Assembly: GCA_021813065.1 (NCBI GenBank)
Contig: JAKALZ010000091.1
Location: forward strand, 1 to 7,163
Direction: 5' to 3'
Source: a bacterium
GTDB lineage: Bacteria; Spirochaetota; Spirochaetia; Treponematales; Rectinemataceae
Length of the DNA: 7,163 nt
In this document: positions 4,369 to 7,163 of the stretch, one piece after another
How positions within the stretch are numbered: the stretch's first letter is position 1
How the letters are laid out: every line of letters starts with the position of its first letter
Notes under the pieces: generated by a model
Databases searched by the model: none
What the model was told of the DNA's origin: nothing
What the model saw: only the letters and a program-made list of their open reading frames with translations
Program-made: the position numbers and the translations under genes

Positions 4369-6490
4369 ACAGGAGTTCCTCATAGCTCGGGAAAGGCCAC
4401 GCGCTTTTCGCGACAAGTCTCTCCAAGCTATCCACTTTGCTTCGCACCGGAGCCATCTGCGCGACAACTTTTTCACGATATGCTTTTGCCTGCGTGAATG
4501 CGTCCTCAATGTTCTGGGCTTCTTCGAGAACCTTTTCGAGTTTATCGGTTTCGTCGTAGAGCTCGCTTGTAAGCTCCGCGATCTTTTTAGCGCGCTTTCC
4601 TTGTGGCGCGCTCACCGCGCCGAGCGCCGCGAGGGCCGCCGCGTCTCGCGCGAGCGAGCCCGCGTACGCGGTTACGGCGGGGAAAATCTGGCGGCGTGCC
4701 ATTTCGAGCATGACGCCAGCTTCAATATTGATCTGCTTGGAGTAGCGTTCGAGGTAGATATGGTAGCGGCTCTCCATCTCTTCGCGTGAGAGAACCCTGT
4801 GAGCCTCGAACATGTCGGTGATCTCTTTTTGAGTGATCACCTGGAGCGAGTCTACCGTCGCTCGAATATTGGGCAGACCGCGGCGCTCAGCCTCGCGCAC
4901 CCATTCCTCGGAGTAGTTGTTGCCATTGAACACGACGCGTCGGTGTTTGCCGTACGATTCCTTGATAATCGCTTGGATGGCAGCGTTCTTGTCGGCGGCT
5001 TTCTCGAGCTTGTCCGCGAATTCGGAAAGCACCTGCGCGACCGCCACATTGAGATAGGTGTTCGGCGTGGCGATCGACTGCGACGAGCCCACCATGCGGA
5101 ATTCGAACTTGTTGCCCGTAAAGGCGAAGGGGCTCGTTCTGTTGCGGTCGGAAACATCCTTCGGCAGAGAGGGCAGCGACGTGACGCCGAGTTTTATCTT
5201 CGCGCCGTTCGCGGATCCATTCGATGTCTTTCCTTCCGCGATGTTGTCGAAAATCTCGGAGAGCTGGCTGCCGAGGTACACGGAAATGATCGCCGGAGGC
5301 GCCTCGTTGGCGCCGAGACGGTGGTCGTTGCCCGCTGTCGCGGTTGACGATCTGAGAAGAAGCGCGTAGCGGTCCACCGCTTCGATGACCGCGGCCGTAA
5401 AGAGCAAAAAGCGCGCGTTCGATTCGGGGTTTTCGCCGGGATCGAGAAGGTTGACGCCGTCGTCGGTGGCCATCGACCAGTTATTGTGCTTGCCGGAGCC
5501 GTTTACGCCCGCAAAGGGCTTTTCGTGGAGGAGCGCCTCCATGCCGTTTCTGCGCGCGACTTTCTTGATCATCTCCATGACGAGCTGATTGCCGTCGGCC
5601 GCAACGTTGGTCGTAGTGAAAATAGGGGCTAACTCGTACTGGTTCGGCGCGACTTCGTTGTGCTGAGTCTTCGCGGAGACGCCGATCTTCCAGAGCTCGA
5701 TGTTCACTTCGCGCATAAATGCCGCGACGCGCTCATTGATCGCGCCATAATAGTGGTCTTCGAGCTCCTGTCCCTTTGCGGGCATGGACCCGAACACCGT
5801 TCTGCCGGTGAGGAGCAGATCCGAGCGCTGGTCGAAATATTTCTGATCGACGAGGAAATACTCCTGTTCGGGACCGACAGTGGTGACAACTCGTTTGGCG
5901 CTCGTGTTGCCGAGCGCGCGGACCACGCGCATTGCCTGCATATTGAGCGCGTCCATCGAGCGCAGGAGGGGTACTTTCTTGTCGAGGGCGTGTCCGTAGT
6001 AGCTGATGAAGGCGGTAGGAATGCAAAGCGTCGTGCCGGTGGGATCCTGATTTAAGAATGCCGGGCTCGTGACATCCCACGCGGTGTAGCCGCGCGCTTC
6101 AAAAGTCGCGCGTAAACCACCTGAAGGGAAGCTCGACGCGTCGGGTTCGCCCTTGATGAGCTCCTTTCCCGAAAATTCCATGAGCACTTTGCCATCCGCG
6201 GTTGGAGAAATAAAGGAGTCGTGTTTCTCGGCGGTGAGCCCCGTGAGCGGCTGGAACCAGTGCGTAAAGTGAGTCGCTCCCTTTTCGAGCGCCCAATCGC
6301 GCATGGAGGCGGCAACGACCTCAGCCACTTCCAGCGTGAGTTCCTTCTCGCCCGCCTGAACCGCGAGAATTTCCTTGTAGATATTTTTCGGCAGGCGCTC
6401 CCGCATTACAGAGTTGGAAAAACTGTTGCTGCCATAGAGGCTCGACACAGGGTTTTCGACAAGATCAAAAGTCTCTTTTTTCACGTTCAT
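4358..6490 (-). CDS. glnN: Glutamine synthetase type III (GSIII)
   Basis: Makes glutamine from glutamate, ammonia and ATP in the cytoplasm. 710 aa from the ATG at 6490, chosen because AGGAG (6500-6496) lies five bases upstream; an in-frame GTG at 6496 overlaps that site. The length fits GSIII (about 700-730 aa), well above the ~470 aa of GSI. GSIII hallmarks appear in order: the N-terminal HFTHWFQPLTG near 75-85; the catalytic-core motif GPEQEYFLVD (206-215); HNEVAPNQYELAP (277-289); GVNGSGKHNNWSM (328-340, ammonia/glutamate site region); NDHRLGANEAPPAI (388-401); and RNRTSPFAFTGNKFEFR (449-465). A long helical C-terminal region with many charged residues (EETDKLEKVLEEAQN-like) follows, as usual for the family. 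A sigma-54 promoter stands ~60 bp upstream and an intrinsic terminator downstream, so the gene is probably a single nitrogen-regulated transcription unit. Confidence 0.97.
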   Translation of the reverse strand: MNVKKETFDLVENPVSSLYGSNSFSNSVMRERLPKNIYKEILAVQAGEKELTLEVAEVVAASMRDWALEKGATHFTHWFQPLTGLTAEKHDSFISPTADGKVLMEFSGKELIKGEPDASSFPSGGLRATFEARGYTAWDVTSPAFLNQDPTGTTLCIPTAFISYYGHALDKKVPLLRSMDALNMQAMRVVRALGNTSAKRVVTTVGPEQEYFLVDQKYFDQRSDLLLTGRTVFGSMPAKGQELEDHYYGAINERVAAFMREVNIELWKIGVSAKTQHNEVAPNQYELAPIFTTTNVAADGNQLVMEMIKKVARRNGMEALLHEKPFAGVNGSGKHNNWSMATDDGVNLLDPGENPESNARFLLFTAAVIEAVDRYALLLRSSTATAGNDHRLGANEAPPAIISVYLGSQLSEIFDNIAEGKTSNGSANGAKIKLGVTSLPSLPKDVSDRNRTSPFAFTGNKFEFRMVGSSQSIATPNTYLNVAVAQVLSEFADKLEKAADKNAAIQAIIKESYGKHRRVVFNGNNYSEEWVREAERRGLPNIRATVDSLQVITQKEITDMFEAHRVLSREEMESRYHIYLERYSKQINIEAGVMLEMARRQIFPAVTAYAGSLARDAAALAALGAVSAPQGKRAKKIAELTSELYDETDKLEKVLEEAQNIEDAFTQAKAYREKVVAQMAPVRSKVDSLERLVAKSAWPFPSYEELLFKL

Positions 6491-6556
6491 AGCCACTCCT
6501 CTTCGCGAATGCCAGGACAGCGTTTAGACCACCTGTTGAGTATTACGGATTATTAC

Positions 6557-6572
6557 TGCAAAAAACGTGCCA
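6557..6572 (-). promoter_or_regulatory. Sigma-54 promoter of glnN (TGGCAC-N5-TTGCA)
   Basis: The minus strand reads TGGCACGTTTTTTGCA: TGGCAC at 6572-6567, a 5-nt spacer, and TTGCA at 6561-6557, an exact match to the -24/-12 consensus with the GG and GC 10 bp apart. The start is expected near 6546, giving a ~55-nt leader to the glnN ATG. Sigma-54 promoters need an enhancer-binding activator; a protein with a matching Fis-type domain is encoded just upstream. No clear NtrC (TGCACC-type) or NifA (TGT-N10-ACA) site is seen between 6580 and 6798. Confidence 0.88.
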
Positions 6573-6798
6573 TGGTTGGATATTGTAACTGAAAAAAGTG
6601 ATTCTCTGTGCTGCGACGCGCCAATTGAGTCTTAATAACATACTATTCCATAACGATTAAATTAGTATATCAAAAAATCCGGTTGGCGAATGGGACTCCT
6701 CAGATTCAAACACGACTCGAATGCTCGCTCAGGCGCAAACTCCTACATTAATGTATGAATTTGAATTATCCTACAATTTAGTAGGATACAAAGGTTGG
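6573..6798. other. AT-rich intergenic region upstream of the glnN promoter
   Basis: No convincing gene is present. The stretch is far more AT-rich than its neighbours. It holds a perfect palindrome TACATTAATGTA (6744-6755), an 8-bp inverted repeat TATCCTAC/GTAGGATA (6767-6774 and 6781-6788) just past the upstream gene's stop, and a 6-bp ATACTA/TAGTAT pair (6640-6645, 6663-6668). These may be activator-binding sites for the sigma-54 promoter or a weak transcription stop. Confidence 0.6.
6767..6788 (-). repeat. Hairpin TATCCTAC-N6-GTAGGATA after the regulator gene
   Basis: The perfect 8-bp arms are separated by AATTTA, ten bases after the regulator's stop codon. There is no U-run afterwards, so a terminator role is only possible. 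The motif TCCTACA recurs at 6741-6747, which would also fit a regulator-binding site. Confidence 0.45.
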
Positions 6799-7161
6799 TT
6801 ACTTTTTCGTGGACCTATAGAGTCGCCAGTCTATGCCATAGTGATGGATGCGAAGGCCGATCTGTCGCTCGGTGATTCCGAGCTGGCGCGCCGCCGCTGC
6901 CATGTTCCCGTTTGTGATCTTTAGCACTTCGATAATCAGCTCCTTTTCAAGCCTTGAGAGCGCGGCATCGAGCGTCTTGCCGGCCTCGCGGATGATCACG
7001 CCCATGAGACGCGCCCGGTCCCGTTCCAGCGCATCGGCTGCCCTGTCGAGAAGCGCCGCGCGCGCGTCCTGGTCTTCGACTCGAAGCTCGGCTACCTCGC
7101 CTACTACCTGGGCGCGGGCGGCTCGTGGATGGAGTCGACGCTCGGGCTCTACACCCCCGCG
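6799..7161 (-). CDS. C-terminal part of a sigma-54-type (NifA/NtrC-like) regulator, Fis-type DNA-binding domain; 5' part missing and possibly chimeric
   Basis: The frame is open from the right edge to TAA at 6801-6799. The last ~55 residues are a Fis-type helix-turn-helix as found at the C-terminus of sigma-54 enhancer-binding proteins: LEKELIIEVLKITNGNMAAA, then ARQLGITERQIGLRIHHYGI. The GITERQIG-RI--YGI wording is closest to NifA-like activators. No AAA+ domain (GAFTGA) lies in the window. An ATG at 7005 would give a 68-aa protein but has no convincing ribosome binding site. Residues encoded at about 6970-7050 (ERDRARLMGVIIREAGKTL) resemble the aldehyde dehydrogenase part of PutA rather than a regulator. 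Upstream of ~7055 the frame looks like noncoding antisense. The Fis domain is sure; what precedes it is not. Its position just upstream of the glnN sigma-54 promoter suggests nitrogen control. Confidence 0.7.
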   Translation of the reverse strand, partial: RGGVEPERRLHPRAARAQVVGEVAELRVEDQDARAALLDRAADALERDRARLMGVIIREAGKTLDAALSRLEKELIIEVLKITNGNMAAAARQLGITERQIGLRIHHYGIDWRLYRSTKK

Positions 7162-7163
7162 CT

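Noticed and set aside
4799..5347. 182-aa plus-strand frame
   Set aside because: It is antisense to the conserved catalytic region of glnN.
6494..6496. GTG start for glnN two codons upstream of the ATG
   Set aside because: It overlaps the AGGAG ribosome binding site, which is correctly spaced for the ATG at 6490.
6721..6924. 67-aa plus-strand frame in the intergenic region
   Set aside because: Its second half is antisense to the Fis-type domain, there is no ribosome binding site, and no motif is seen.

Overview
The window is a moderately to strongly GC-rich bacterial segment in which every convincing gene lies on the minus strand, so it reads from right to left. A perfect sigma-54 (-24/-12) promoter, a NifA/NtrC-type Fis-like DNA-binding domain, a type III glutamine synthetase and signal-peptide/inner-membrane proteins suggest a Gram-negative or diderm bacterium. 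The phylum cannot be fixed from the sequence; Spirochaetota or a similar GSIII-bearing lineage is only a guess.

Right part (about 4140-7163), nitrogen metabolism. A reading frame open to the right edge ends in a Fis-type helix-turn-helix typical of sigma-54 activators (stop at 6799). About 300 bp of AT-rich intergenic DNA follows and holds a textbook sigma-54 promoter (6557-6572). Next comes glnN, a full-length type III glutamine synthetase (6490-4358). Its 3' region carries two hairpins and then a strong intrinsic terminator (4151-4195). The last ~200 bp at the right edge look compositionally and logically inconsistent and may be an assembly chimera.

Left part (1-4140), a putative peptide-modification operon. 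Four genes are joined by three consecutive 4-nt start/stop overlaps (ATGA, TTGA, ATGA): (A) a 229-aa protein with two membrane helices and a cytoplasmic helical tail; (B) a 567-aa DUF2207-like membrane protein whose predicted cytoplasmic C-terminus is a striking array of nine Cys at exact four-residue spacing, seven of them followed by His (Ala-Cys-His-Ser type units); (C) a radical SAM enzyme with an N-terminal PqqD-like peptide-recognition domain and a C-terminal SPASM-type Cys cluster; (D) the first 119 codons of another membrane protein, cut by the left edge. A consensus -10 hexamer, a 9-bp inverted repeat near -35 and a 12-bp palindrome at the predicted start site precede gene A.

The interpretation is that B is a membrane-anchored substrate whose Cys/His tail is recognised and modified by C in the cytoplasm, with A and D as membrane partners. 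This would be a RiPP-like system in which the precursor peptide is fused to a large membrane protein. The individual domains are assigned from visible motifs; the system-level function is inference.
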